From an uncultured Lachnospiraceae bacterium (GTDB lineage: Bacteria; Bacillota_A; Clostridia; Lachnospirales; Lachnospiraceae): 61,339 nt of DNA. Below the pieces are notes generated by a model. It saw only the letters and a list, made by a program, of their open reading frames with translations. It did no database searches and was not told the origin of the DNA. The DNA lies in NCBI GenBank assembly GCA_910585355.1, contig CAJUDN010000004.1, forward strand, positions 9,135-70,473. The letters run 5' to 3'. Shown in pieces: positions 51,336-60,726 of this stretch. Position 1 is the first letter of the stretch. Every line of letters begins with the position of its first letter. The position numbers and the translations under genes are program-made.

Positions 51336-52583
51336 TTATTCAATAATACTGTCCGCCACATCCGTTCCAGCGCAGAGAAGCGCTACCAGAAGCGTCTGCT
51401 GGCAGCCCTTAAAAGCCTCTTCCACTTTAAACTGCTCGGAAAGCATATGGGCATGGACATCATAATCACATCCCATGCCAAGGCACACGGCCGGAAGTCC
51501 GCCCTCCAGCGCACGGTTGCAGTTGGTGGAACCGCCGTTTCCAAGCTTCGGCTCCTCACAGCCAAGGTATTTTGCAGAAGCCATCGCCGCCTCCACAATG
51601 GGAGTATGGGGATCCTGATGTCCGGCATTCACATCACAGATGTGCTTTACTTCATAGGTAATCGTATCCTGTCCCCAGCGGTCAGTCTCCTCCTTACAGG
51701 CCTCCTCAATGGCGGCAAAAATGCGTTCACGAAGCTTTTCCAGCTCTTCCTGGGAGTTGGAGCGGAAGTTAAAACGGATTAAAGCCTGATCCACAATGGC
51801 ATGAACGGCCTCAAAGCTTCCCGCCTGGAAGTTTGTCACGGCAAACGTGGTCATGGGCTCTGCCGGAACGCGGAATTCCGAAATTTTTGCGATGGCTCTT
51901 GCCGCCGCGTGAAGGGGATTCGCGATCTTTCCGAACATTCCGCAGGCATGCCCGCCGATTCCCTTGAAAATCACCTCATACGTCTGGATTCCGGTGGCCT
52001 CGTATGTAATTTCCTAGAATCCCGGTCCGTCTACGGAAATGCTGGCGTCCAGCTCGGGATGATGGTCCACATAGTATTTCATACCTTTTAACGCTCCGGT
52101 TCCCTCTTCCTGAACAGTCCCCACAAAATGGATATCCCCTTTTGTCTCAATCCCCGCTGCGTTTAAGGCGCGAATCGTTGAAAGAACCACCGCACAGCCT
52201 CTGGTATCGTCAACGATCCCCGGGCATTTGATGAAGCCGTCCTCACAGACAATGGAAAGCTCCGTATCCAGCGGGAACACCGTATCCATATGTCCCTCCA
52301 CGATCACGGTTTTTCCTCCTCCGGTTCCTTTCCGGATTCCCACACAGTTGCCATACTCGTCAATATGGCAGTCGGTCAGTCCCTCTTCCTTAAACATTTC
52401 CAGAAGTCTCTGCGCTTTTTTCTCCTCATGGTAGGTGGGCGCCGGAATCAGGGTCAGCTCAATCTGCTTTTCAATCACTGCCGCCTGATCCTCTTCCATG
52501 AATGCCAGGGCCTTTAACACCTTTTCGTTTTTTGTCAGCGCGTCAAATTTCCCCCGCACCTTTTCTGAAATCTGATATTCCAT
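51336..52583 (-). pseudogene. M20-family peptidase interrupted by an amber codon
   Basis: The two halves read as one 415-codon gene with TAG at 52014-52016 (codon 190). First half: VIVEGHMDTVFPLD (zinc His and Asp), CPGIVDDTRGCAVVLS, VGTVQEEGTGALKG (catalytic Glu). After TAG: EITYEATGIQTYEVIFKGIGGHACG and the lid domain, ending with the zinc His in YDVHAHMLSEQF. AGGAGG before the ATG at 52583. Similar to YgeY/peptidase-T-like hydrolases. A sequencing error is possible. Confidence 0.85.
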
Positions 52584-52687
52584 TCTGTTGTACCTCCTCC
52601 AATGGTATATTATAGTATTGAGTATATCATGTCTTTGACGTGTTGCGCTCCGCAGGCTGCACCCGATTCGAGTCCGCAGGGCTGGGC

Positions 52688-54058
52688 TTAACCCAAATCC
52701 TCTCTGTAACGCTTTTTCACTATCTGGTAGTAAATAAAAATCAGAGCCGCCGTCACTCCCCATGCCATGGGGTAGCAAAAATATACATTCTCAATGGTAC
52801 GGTTTATGCTCATGGAAACCGCCAGATAAATCTGGCGCACCACCACCATGCCGGTCAGAGACAGAATCATGGGAATTCTTGTATTCCCGTATCCCCTGAG
52901 AATACCCAGATAAATCTCGCGGATCGCCATTAAGGTATACATGGGAATAATGTAATGCATCATGGCCACGCCATAGGCGATTACTTCCGGGTCCGTGTTA
53001 AACAGGGCCACGCTCCAGTCCGCAAAGCAGTACACCAGAAAACCGATAGAATTTGTGACCACAATGGATAACAAAAGACACCGTCCCTCGCCCTGTCTGG
53101 CTCTGGCATGGTTCCCGGCTCCGCTGTTCTGGCTTACAAAAGTGGTAATTGTAAGGCCAAATGCCTTGCATGGCAGCACAATGAACTTATCCAGCCTCTG
53201 GGCCACGCCCACGCCTGCCGCCGCTGTGGCGCCGAAACCGTTTACGTACCTCCACACAAACAGATTAGAGAAGGAAATTAACGCCGACTGAAGTCCTGAC
53301 GGCATCCCGATTGCCGCCACCTCCGCCACGATATCCCTGTTCTGAAAGGCCTCCTTCACATCCAGGCGAAATTCCTCATTGATTTTTCCAATCTTTCTAT
53401 AGGCTAAAACCACCGATATAAACTGGGAAAAGATCGTGGCAAAACCAACCCCCGCAACGCCTAAGGGAATCACCACCACAAACGCTAAATCCAGCACAAT
53501 GTTAATCATACTGGTTATCACCAGAATTCTGAAAGGCGTTCCCGAATCCCCGACAGCCCGGAGAATTCCTGCGCTGATGTTGTAAATAACTGTGAACATA
53601 AGGCCTGCCAGGTAAATTCGAAGGTATGTAACCGCTTCCGGATACACTTCCGCCGGAACAGCCGCAAGACCCACTAAAACAGGAGTCAGAAGAATTCCCA
53701 GAGCAGAAAGAACCACACCCAGCGCCACGGAAAATCCAAAAGCCACCCGCATGGACCGGTTTAACCGCTCTCCATTTCTGCTTCCAAAGGCCCTGGAAAC
53801 CACCACGGAGGAACCTACAGACATGCCGTTAAAAAAGCCCACCAGAAGATTGGCCAGGGTAGCGCAGACACTGACGGCCGCCAGCGCGTTTTTCCCAACA
53901 AAATTTCCCACCACCAGCGTATCCACGCTGTTGTATAAATTCTGGAACAGCTCCCCCAGAACAATGGGAATGGAAAACATAACCAGCTCCAGAATTATAT
54001 TTCCCTGTGTAAAGTCGATCTGCTTTCTCTTCACTGTTTTGTCTCCCGCGTCATACAT
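52688..54058 (-). CDS. MATE-family efflux transporter
   Basis: 456 residues, 12 transmembrane helices. FTQGNIILELVMFSIPIVLGELFQNLYNSVDTLVVGNFVG is the MatE N-terminal signature; second repeat starts near AAIGMPSGLQSALISFSNLFV. Substrate unknown. Not closely related in sequence to the MATE at 39971. Ribosome site AGGAA is distant (12 bp). Confidence 0.92.
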   Translation of the reverse strand: MYDAGDKTVKRKQIDFTQGNIILELVMFSIPIVLGELFQNLYNSVDTLVVGNFVGKNALAAVSVCATLANLLVGFFNGMSVGSSVVVSRAFGSRNGERLNRSMRVAFGFSVALGVVLSALGILLTPVLVGLAAVPAEVYPEAVTYLRIYLAGLMFTVIYNISAGILRAVGDSGTPFRILVITSMINIVLDLAFVVVIPLGVAGVGFATIFSQFISVVLAYRKIGKINEEFRLDVKEAFQNRDIVAEVAAIGMPSGLQSALISFSNLFVWRYVNGFGATAAAGVGVAQRLDKFIVLPCKAFGLTITTFVSQNSGAGNHARARQGEGRCLLLSIVVTNSIGFLVYCFADWSVALFNTDPEVIAYGVAMMHYIIPMYTLMAIREIYLGILRGYGNTRIPMILSLTGMVVVRQIYLAVSMSINRTIENVYFCYPMAWGVTAALIFIYYQIVKKRYREDLG

Positions 54059-54240
54059 TTTTTATACGTATTCCTGATATCATAAGAATATTTTATATGG
54101 ATTCAGGTTTCCTGTCAATTCTTCACAGCAGCAAATACCCGGAATTTTTTCTTGCATTTTCCCCTCCCGCCTATTATAATAAAAAGACCATTTCTTTTTA
54201 CAATTCTATTATTCTATTTTCACATCTTGGAGGTATTTCT

Positions 54241-55185
54241 ATGAACAATTCTTCTTTTTTCAGCGCGCTGACATCCGCTTTATCCGCCTGTTTGGAGCCC
54301 GACACAAAAATCATCCGTGAAACCATACTAAAAAATAACGGCGTCCGCCTGGAGTCCATTCTGATACTGGACGAAAGCCTGCCGTATGCTCCCGTAATCT
54401 ATCTGGCCCCCCTGTATGCCCATTACAAGGCTGGAAGCTCTATGGAAGAAATCTGCCGCTTTGCCCTTTCTATGATTCACCGCGAACTTCCCTTTTCCCC
54501 TGATCTTCTTATGGAGCTCCAGAAACCTCAGGCCATAGAAGACCGGATTGCCTATCGTCTTGTGTCCCGAATAGAAAACGGGGAACTTTTAAAGGATATT
54601 CCGTGGGTTCCCTTCCTCAATATGGCCGTAATCTTCTTCCTGCAGCTGGACTCCGCTGCCGACACCCAGATCACCTCCCTCATCCACAAACGGCTGGCGG
54701 CATTATGGAATTTATCCACCAATGAGCTTTTCAGACTGGCAAAGAAAAACACACCGCTTCTGTTTCCCCTATCCCTTGCGCCCCTTCAAAGCCTGATCGC
54801 CGATTCCCTGAAAGAGGAAGAGCCTGAACCAGATGGTTCCGTCCTCCTTTCCCCCATTCATGTGCTTACCAACAAACAGGGAATCTATGGGGCCTCCTGC
54901 CTGCTCTATGAAAACGCAATAAAAAACTTCGCGGAACAAATGGCTTCTGATATTATCATTCTGCCATCCAGTATCCACGAAGTCCTTCTAATCCCGGATT
55001 CCCATGTATTCGATTATGAATCTCTCCGTCAGATGGTCCAGGCCATCAATGCCGCAGAAGTCCCCAAAGAAGACATTCTGTCTGACGAAATCTATCTCTA
55101 CATCCGGTGCAGTCATTCTTTTAAAATGTGGCCGTCCTCTTCCTTATGTGATATGCCATCACCAGGCGAAACAAAGAATCCGTAA
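54241..55185 (+). CDS. DUF5688 family protein
   Basis: 314 residues, soluble, function unknown. Family features: VRLESILILDESLPYAPVIYLAPLYAHYKAG, EEICRFALSMIHREL, YRLVSRIENGELLKDIPWVPFLNMAVIFFL, and ILPSSIHEVLLIPD. The ATG at 54241 has GGAGG; the upstream in-frame stretch is not coding. The C-terminus after YLYIR runs 20-odd residues over the opposite-strand ThrE gene, suggesting the original stop was lost. Confidence 0.85.
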   Translation: MNNSSFFSALTSALSACLEPDTKIIRETILKNNGVRLESILILDESLPYAPVIYLAPLYAHYKAGSSMEEICRFALSMIHRELPFSPDLLMELQKPQAIEDRIAYRLVSRIENGELLKDIPWVPFLNMAVIFFLQLDSAADTQITSLIHKRLAALWNLSTNELFRLAKKNTPLLFPLSLAPLQSLIADSLKEEEPEPDGSVLLSPIHVLTNKQGIYGASCLLYENAIKNFAEQMASDIIILPSSIHEVLLIPDSHVFDYESLRQMVQAINAAEVPKEDILSDEIYLYIRCSHSFKMWPSSSLCDMPSPGETKNP

Positions 55186-55567
55186 TGAAAATCGCCATGG
55201 CAATGGCTCCTGCAATCTGAAGCGTTTCCAGCAGATAGTAGGTAGCCAGTCCGGAATCATCATGAATCAGATAATAGACCCCGCGGTAGATAGCCGCGCC
55301 AGGCACAGCAGGAAGCGTGCCCGAAACCAGAAACACCGTCACCGGCGCTTTCTTAATCCTGGCCAGTATATGACTTGAAACCGCCACCACCAAAGTAGAG
55401 ACAAAGGCTGCCATCATGGAGGAATTCCCGCTGTTCTGGACAATCAGATACACCCACCAGCCGATGGCTCCGGATGTTGCCGTATAGGGAATATACTTCT
55501 TGGGCGTCTCCAGAAGCATGGTGAACATGAATACGACAAAATATGCACTTATAATTTGTATAATCAT
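55121..55567 (-). CDS. Threonine/serine exporter, ThrE C-terminal half (DUF3815)
   Basis: 148 residues, about five transmembrane segments (YTATSGAIGWWVYLIV, VSGTLPAVPGAAIYRGVYYLI). Together with the DUF1212 gene it makes a split ThrE-like exporter of threonine/serine. Starts 4 bp inside the upstream gene. Confidence 0.87.
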   Translation of the reverse strand: MIIQIISAYFVVFMFTMLLETPKKYIPYTATSGAIGWWVYLIVQNSGNSSMMAAFVSTLVVAVSSHILARIKKAPVTVFLVSGTLPAVPGAAIYRGVYYLIHDDSGLATYYLLETLQIAGAIAMAIFITDSLFRLVMAYHIRKRTATF

Positions 55568-56337
55568 AAGACTCCTCCCTGAAGCGCCCGAAAAAACATC
55601 ATACCGGAACCGACTCCGGCAGCCACCGCCAACGCCACAACTATCGCCTCCAGCATCCTGGCAGAACCGGCGGCATAGTCCCCGTTTAAAGTATCCCGGA
55701 TGGCTGTAGTGAAGGTAACTCCCGGAACCAGCGTCATGATTGCGCTCATAATCATCACATCTGCGCTTGCATTTTTAAGGATAAATTTCTCAATTGCCAT
55801 GGCGCACACAGCCACCACAAAAGAGCAGAATGCATTGTTGCAAAAATCGTTAAGGCGGATTTTCTTCACCAGGAAATCCGCCAGCGCCAGGCAGATTCCC
55901 ACAAGGGTACAGGCCAGAAGGTCCAGAGGTTTTCCTCCAAAAATAAAGGTAAAACTGGCAGAGACTCCTATAAATCCCAGAGCCTTCATGAACGGCGTAT
56001 AAAGAACTTCCTTCTCCACCTCTTTTAATTCCTGATATGCGGTCTCCACAGAAATTTCTCCTCTGCAGAAACGTCTGGAAATATCATTGACCCGGCAGAC
56101 ACGGTTTACGTTTGTGCTCCGGGCCGGAATCCGCTTCGCCATAGTAAGAAGCTCCTGATGCGGATCATCCAAGGTAACAAAAATCCCTGTCGCCAAAACA
56201 ACGGCCTCGGCGGTTTCACAAGAGGATTTCCCCAACATATATTTCATTGTATTTTCCACGCGGTATACTTCTGCACCGCTGACCAGCATAATTTCTCCGG
56301 CCAGCACTACGGCCTCCAGAAGAACCTTCTCATCCAT
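55564..56337 (-). CDS. Threonine/serine exporter, ThrE N-terminal half (DUF1212)
   Basis: 257 residues. LAGEIMLVSGAEVYRVENTM is the cytoplasmic signature, then LVPGVTFTTAIRDTLNGDY and five transmembrane helices. The ATG at 56337 has GAGAGGA and lies 17 bp after the feoB stop, so it is probably cotranscribed with feoAB. Confidence 0.88.
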   Translation of the reverse strand: MDEKVLLEAVVLAGEIMLVSGAEVYRVENTMKYMLGKSSCETAEAVVLATGIFVTLDDPHQELLTMAKRIPARSTNVNRVCRVNDISRRFCRGEISVETAYQELKEVEKEVLYTPFMKALGFIGVSASFTFIFGGKPLDLLACTLVGICLALADFLVKKIRLNDFCNNAFCSFVVAVCAMAIEKFILKNASADVMIMSAIMTLVPGVTFTTAIRDTLNGDYAAGSARMLEAIVVALAVAAGVGSGMMFFRALQGGVL

Positions 56338-56354
56338 CGGTTTTCCTCTCATTT

Positions 56355-58358
56355 CTAAAAAATTATACGGCCTGCCTGGAATACGGCCACAGCGGCCGCC
56401 CATGCAAACACAAGCTGGAATACCACCATTCCCAGAGTCCATTTCCAGGAGCCTGTTTCCCGCTTAATGGTTGCGATGGTTGCGATGCATGGTGTATAAA
56501 GAAGGCAGAAAATCATAAGAGCGTAAGCATTGACTCCTCCAAATCCGCTGGCTGAAAGAATTCCCGTGAGTTCTGCCATTCCTGCCGCGGAGTTAATGTT
56601 GTTAATTCCATATAATACAGAAAAACTGGAAACAACCACCTCTTTGGCAGAGATACCGGAAATTAAAGCCACAGCAATCTGCCAGCTCCCAAGACCTGCC
56701 GGCTTTAACACAGGAACCAGAAAGTGGCCGAACTTTGCCGCGAAACTCTGGGAGACATCGGAAACAAAACCGCCGGGGCCCGCGTTTAATACAAACCACA
56801 ACACAATGGAAGCCAAAAAGATTGTGGTTCCCGCCTTGGTCAGGTAATCCTTTACCTTTTCCCAGACATAAATGGCAACCGTCCGCAGGTTCGGAGTTTT
56901 ATATTCCGGCAGCTCAATCAGCAGGGCATTCTCATAGTCGTCCTTTGCCGAAGCTTTATGTACAATCAACGCAATGACAATGGCCGCCACGACACCCACC
57001 AGATACAGAGAGTACGCGACAAAAAGCGCCGAATCCGGGAAGAACAGATCTGCAAATAAAACATAAATCGGCAGTCTTGCAGAACAGGACATAAAGGGAG
57101 TCACCAGAATGGTCTTCAGTCGATCTTTCTGGCTTTCCAGCGCCCTTGTGGCCATCACTGCCGGGACCGTGCACCCAAACCCCAAAAGCATCGGCAAAAA
57201 TGCTTTTCCGGACAGTCCCACCATGCTCATGGTTTCATTCATCACATAGGCAACTCTTGCCATATATCCGCTGTCTTCCAAAAACGCCAGGGCCAAAAAC
57301 AGAATAAAAATGTTGGGGAGAAAGGTCAGGATACCGCCAACACCCGCAACGATGCCATCCACAACTAAGGAAATCAGCCACTCAGAAACACCTGCGTGCT
57401 GCATACCGGACAGTATCACACCGGACAGTATTCCCAGGGCCTGTTCGAAATATCCCTTCAGAAAATCTCCCACTGTAAAGGTGAGAAAAAACACCATCGC
57501 CATAATTCCAAAAAAAACTGGAATCCCCCAAAAGGAATGGGTTAAAATCCTGTCTGCCTTATCGGTCAGGGCTGATTTCTCTTCCTTATTAAATAAACAT
57601 TCTTCAATAATTTCTTCCACATAGTCATATTTTTCATTAATAATCCGCTTTTCATAGCTTTTCGGTATAATTTCAGTCAAATCTACCGGATGGTCCTTGA
57701 TAACCTCTTTATCAAACTCCAACATCTTTATGGCATGCCATCGCAAATTGGTAAGCTCCGAATAGCGGGCTCTGAGCACATTCTCCGTTTTCTGGATTTT
57801 ATCTTCGATCTCATAGTCATAATGAACCACAACCCCCTGAGGCTCCTCCTCATAATGGTGGACCACCGCATGCATCAAAACATCCAGTCCCGTGCGTTTC
57901 CTTGCGGAAACCGGAACAACCGGAATATGCCCCAACATCTCCGGCAGGCGGTGCAGATCAATTTCCATGCCGCGCTCCTCCACAATGTCCATCATGTTAA
58001 GCGCCAGAATAACTGGTTTTTTAAGCTCCAGAAGCTGAAGAGTCAGATACAGATTTCTTTCCAGAGAAGAGGCATCCACCACATTGATAATCACATCTAC
58101 GCCGTCCTCCTCAATGCATCTTCGCGTAACAAGCTCCTCTATTGTATAGGAGGTCAGGCTGTAAATGCCGGGGGTGTCGATCACTCGGATACTCCTTCCC
58201 TTATAGACCGTCTCCCCCTCAATCCGCTCCACCGTAACGCCAGGCCAGTTGGCCACCTTAAGCTTTGCGCCTGTGAAAGCGTTAAACAACGTGGTTTTCC
58301 CGCAGTTAGGATTCCCGACAAAGCAGACCGTAATAGGCTTATTTCCTTTCCGTTCCAT
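56355..58358 (-). CDS. feoB: Ferrous iron transporter FeoB
   Basis: 667 residues, main Fe(II) importer under anaerobiosis. GTPase domain with G1 GNPNCGKTTLFNAF, G3 DTPG, G4 NMMD; helical spacer; Gate and core membrane domains with about ten helices (GFGCTVPAVMATRALES, conserved cysteine). Overlaps feoA by 20 bp. Confidence 0.96.
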   Translation of the reverse strand: MERKGNKPITVCFVGNPNCGKTTLFNAFTGAKLKVANWPGVTVERIEGETVYKGRSIRVIDTPGIYSLTSYTIEELVTRRCIEEDGVDVIINVVDASSLERNLYLTLQLLELKKPVILALNMMDIVEERGMEIDLHRLPEMLGHIPVVPVSARKRTGLDVLMHAVVHHYEEEPQGVVVHYDYEIEDKIQKTENVLRARYSELTNLRWHAIKMLEFDKEVIKDHPVDLTEIIPKSYEKRIINEKYDYVEEIIEECLFNKEEKSALTDKADRILTHSFWGIPVFFGIMAMVFFLTFTVGDFLKGYFEQALGILSGVILSGMQHAGVSEWLISLVVDGIVAGVGGILTFLPNIFILFLALAFLEDSGYMARVAYVMNETMSMVGLSGKAFLPMLLGFGCTVPAVMATRALESQKDRLKTILVTPFMSCSARLPIYVLFADLFFPDSALFVAYSLYLVGVVAAIVIALIVHKASAKDDYENALLIELPEYKTPNLRTVAIYVWEKVKDYLTKAGTTIFLASIVLWFVLNAGPGGFVSDVSQSFAAKFGHFLVPVLKPAGLGSWQIAVALISGISAKEVVVSSFSVLYGINNINSAAGMAELTGILSASGFGGVNAYALMIFCLLYTPCIATIATIKRETGSWKWTLGMVVFQLVFAWAAAVAVFQAGRIIF

Positions 58359-58584
58359 CCTCTGTCACCTCCTCCACATGAATACCGCCCGTAATTTTTC
58401 TGCCCAGTGCCAGGCGTGTGCCGCGCACCTTGATAATCATAGTACCGCTCTGCTTTTTATTCAATATAAAAATCTGTGTGTTTTCATTAACTCCCAGAGC
58501 TTCCAGCCGCCTTGTAATTGCCTCGTCAACAGTCACAGAGCGAACCACATATGCATTTTGAGTTTTTCCGTCATATAATTTCAT
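58339..58584 (-). CDS. feoA: Ferrous iron transport protein FeoA
   Basis: 81 residues, SH3-like, partner of FeoB. VTRRLEALGVNENTQIFILNKK and RGTRLALGRKITGGIHVEEV. AGAGG before the ATG at 58584; nearby ATGs at 58593 and 58602 are less well placed. Confidence 0.9.
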   Translation of the reverse strand: MKLYDGKTQNAYVVRSVTVDEAITRRLEALGVNENTQIFILNKKQSGTMIIKVRGTRLALGRKITGGIHVEEVTEDGTERK

Positions 58585-58632
58585 AGTGTCCATCCTCTGC
58601 ATCGTAATTTGAAGCCATCTGACTCCGGAAAT

Positions 58633-58661
58633 ATTGTAATCTTATTGATAATCATTGTCAA
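58633..58661 (-). promoter_or_regulatory. feo promoter with Fur box
   Basis: Minus strand TTGACA (58656-58661) and TACAAT (58633-58638), 17-bp spacer. TGACAATGATTATCA (58646-58660) overlaps the -35 and matches the 7-1-7 Fur consensus TGATAATNATTATCA in 14 of 15 positions, predicting iron repression. Confidence 0.88.
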
Positions 58662-58676
58662 TAGAGAGTTAACTCA

Positions 58677-60665
58677 TCATTCTTCCAGCTCCAATAACAT
58701 CTGTTTGACCTCTTTCATCCGGTCACGCAGCTTTGCGGCTTCCTCAAAATTCAGTTCTGCTGCCGCCTGGCGCATCTTCTTTGACAGCTCCTTCGCCAGC
58801 TTATCAAGCTCTTTTGCGTCCATGGACTCCGGTTCTTTTCTAAAATCATCTTCATCAGCTTCTGCTGCCTTTGAAATGGAAATCAGGTCGCGGACTGCTT
58901 TTCTGATGGTCTGCGGCGTAATATTGTGTTCTTCATTGTATTTCTGCTGGATTTCCCGGCGCCTGTTGGTTTCGTCAATGGCGGCGCGCATGGAATCTGT
59001 AATGGTATCTGCATACATAATTACATGACCGTCTGCATTTCTGGCTGCCCGGCCCACAGTCTGAATCAATGAGGTTTCTGAGCGAAGGAATCCCTCCTTA
59101 TCGGCATCCAGAATGGCCACCAGCGTAATTTCAGGAATATCCAGTCCCTCCCGGAGCAGATTAATCCCCACCAGCACATCGAATACATCCAGACGCATAT
59201 CGCGGATGATTTCCGCGCGTTCCAAGGTATCAATATCCGAGTGGAGATACTTCACCCGAATTCCGGCCTCCCGGATATAATCCGTAAGATCCTCCGCCAT
59301 TCGTTTGGTCAGCGTTGTGATTAACACCTTGTTGTGTTTTTCCACTTCCTTATTGATTTCTCCCACCAGATCGTCGATCTGTCCCTCCACTGGGCGGACG
59401 CTGATCTCCGGGTCCAGAAGTCCTGTGGGACGGATAATCTGCTCTGTCCTCAAAAGCTCATGCTGCGCCTCGTAAACCGACGGAGTGGCAGATACAAACA
59501 TCATCTGGCTGATATGACTCTCAAATTCCTCAAAATTTAGCGGACGATTATCCAGGGCCGAAGGGAGCCGGAACCCATAATCCACCAGAGTCCTCTTTCT
59601 GGAACGGTCCCCAAAGTACATACCTCTGATCTGAGGCAGCGTAATATGGGACTCGTCAATGATAATCAGGAAATCCTCCGGGAAGTAATCCAGAAGCGTG
59701 CATGGCGGTTCCCCCGGCTTTCCGAAAGTGAGATGACGAGAATAATTCTCAATACCGGAGCAAAATCCCGTCTCCCTCATCATCTCCACATCAAAATTCG
59801 TCCGTTCGGCGATGCGCTGCGCCTCTAAAAGCTTGTCCTCGCTCTTAAAGAGCGTCACCTGTTCTTTCATTTCAGCCAGAATATTCTCTGCGGCCAGCAT
59901 CATTTTTTCCTTTGGGACCACATAATGAGAGGCCGGGAAAACAGCCACATGTCCAAGCTGTGCCCTCACCTCCCCTGTCAGAGGGTCAATTTCTGAGATC
60001 CGGTCCACTTCATCGCCAAAGAATTCCACACGGAACGCCTCGTTTCCCGCATACGCCGGAAAAATTTCCACAACGTCTCCCCTGACCCGGAAAGAGCCGC
60101 GCTTAAAGTCCATATCATTTCTTGTATATTGGATATCGATAAGTTTATGGATAACTTCATCCCGGTCCTTTTCCATCCCTGGCCGCAGGGAAATTACCAT
60201 CTCCTTATAGTCGATGGGACTGCCCAATCCATAAATACAGGACACCGACGCCACAATAATTACATCGCTGCGCTCTGAAAGCGCGGCCGTCGCCGAATGT
60301 CGCAGCTTGTCGATTTCATCGTTAATGGCCGAGTCCTTCTCAATGTAGGTATCTGTGGAGGGAACATAGGCCTCGGGCTGGTAGTAGTCGTAGTAGGAGA
60401 CAAAATACTCCACCGCGTTATTGGGGAAAAATTCTTTAAACTCCCCATATAATTGGGCTGCTAATGTCTTGTTATGCGCTATGACAAGGGTAGGTTTATT
60501 TAATTGCTGGATGACGTTTGCCATAGTAAATGTCTTACCGGAGCCGGTGACACCGAGAAGTGTCTGGAACTGGTTGCCTTCCTGAAATCCTTTTACTAAT
60601 TCCTCAATTGCCAGCGGTTGGTCGCCGGTTGGCTGATATTGCGATACTAATTCAAAATGATCCAT
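58677..60665 (-). CDS. uvrB: Excinuclease ABC subunit B
   Basis: Helicase-like damage-loading subunit of nucleotide excision repair. 662 residues. Walker A GVTGSGKTFTMANVI, beta-hairpin region YYDYYQPEAYVP, DEAD-type IIIDESH, helicase motif VLVGINLLREGLDIPE, QTVGRAARN, and a C-terminal UVR motif (AAELNFEEAAKLRDRMKEVK) for UvrA/UvrC. GGGAGA precedes the ATG at 60665. No LexA box is visible upstream. Confidence 0.97.
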   Translation of the reverse strand: MDHFELVSQYQPTGDQPLAIEELVKGFQEGNQFQTLLGVTGSGKTFTMANVIQQLNKPTLVIAHNKTLAAQLYGEFKEFFPNNAVEYFVSYYDYYQPEAYVPSTDTYIEKDSAINDEIDKLRHSATAALSERSDVIIVASVSCIYGLGSPIDYKEMVISLRPGMEKDRDEVIHKLIDIQYTRNDMDFKRGSFRVRGDVVEIFPAYAGNEAFRVEFFGDEVDRISEIDPLTGEVRAQLGHVAVFPASHYVVPKEKMMLAAENILAEMKEQVTLFKSEDKLLEAQRIAERTNFDVEMMRETGFCSGIENYSRHLTFGKPGEPPCTLLDYFPEDFLIIIDESHITLPQIRGMYFGDRSRKRTLVDYGFRLPSALDNRPLNFEEFESHISQMMFVSATPSVYEAQHELLRTEQIIRPTGLLDPEISVRPVEGQIDDLVGEINKEVEKHNKVLITTLTKRMAEDLTDYIREAGIRVKYLHSDIDTLERAEIIRDMRLDVFDVLVGINLLREGLDIPEITLVAILDADKEGFLRSETSLIQTVGRAARNADGHVIMYADTITDSMRAAIDETNRRREIQQKYNEEHNITPQTIRKAVRDLISISKAAEADEDDFRKEPESMDAKELDKLAKELSKKMRQAAAELNFEEAAKLRDRMKEVKQMLLELEE

Positions 60666-60726
60666 GATAATATTCTCCCTGTGAAGTATTTCCAAAATAC
60701 TCTTCCCATCCATACTAACCAGCTAT

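Noticed and set aside
60666..60726. LexA box upstream of uvrB
   Set aside because: No GAAC-N4-GTTC pattern is present in the short gap, only a small GAGTATTT/AAATACTTC hairpin.
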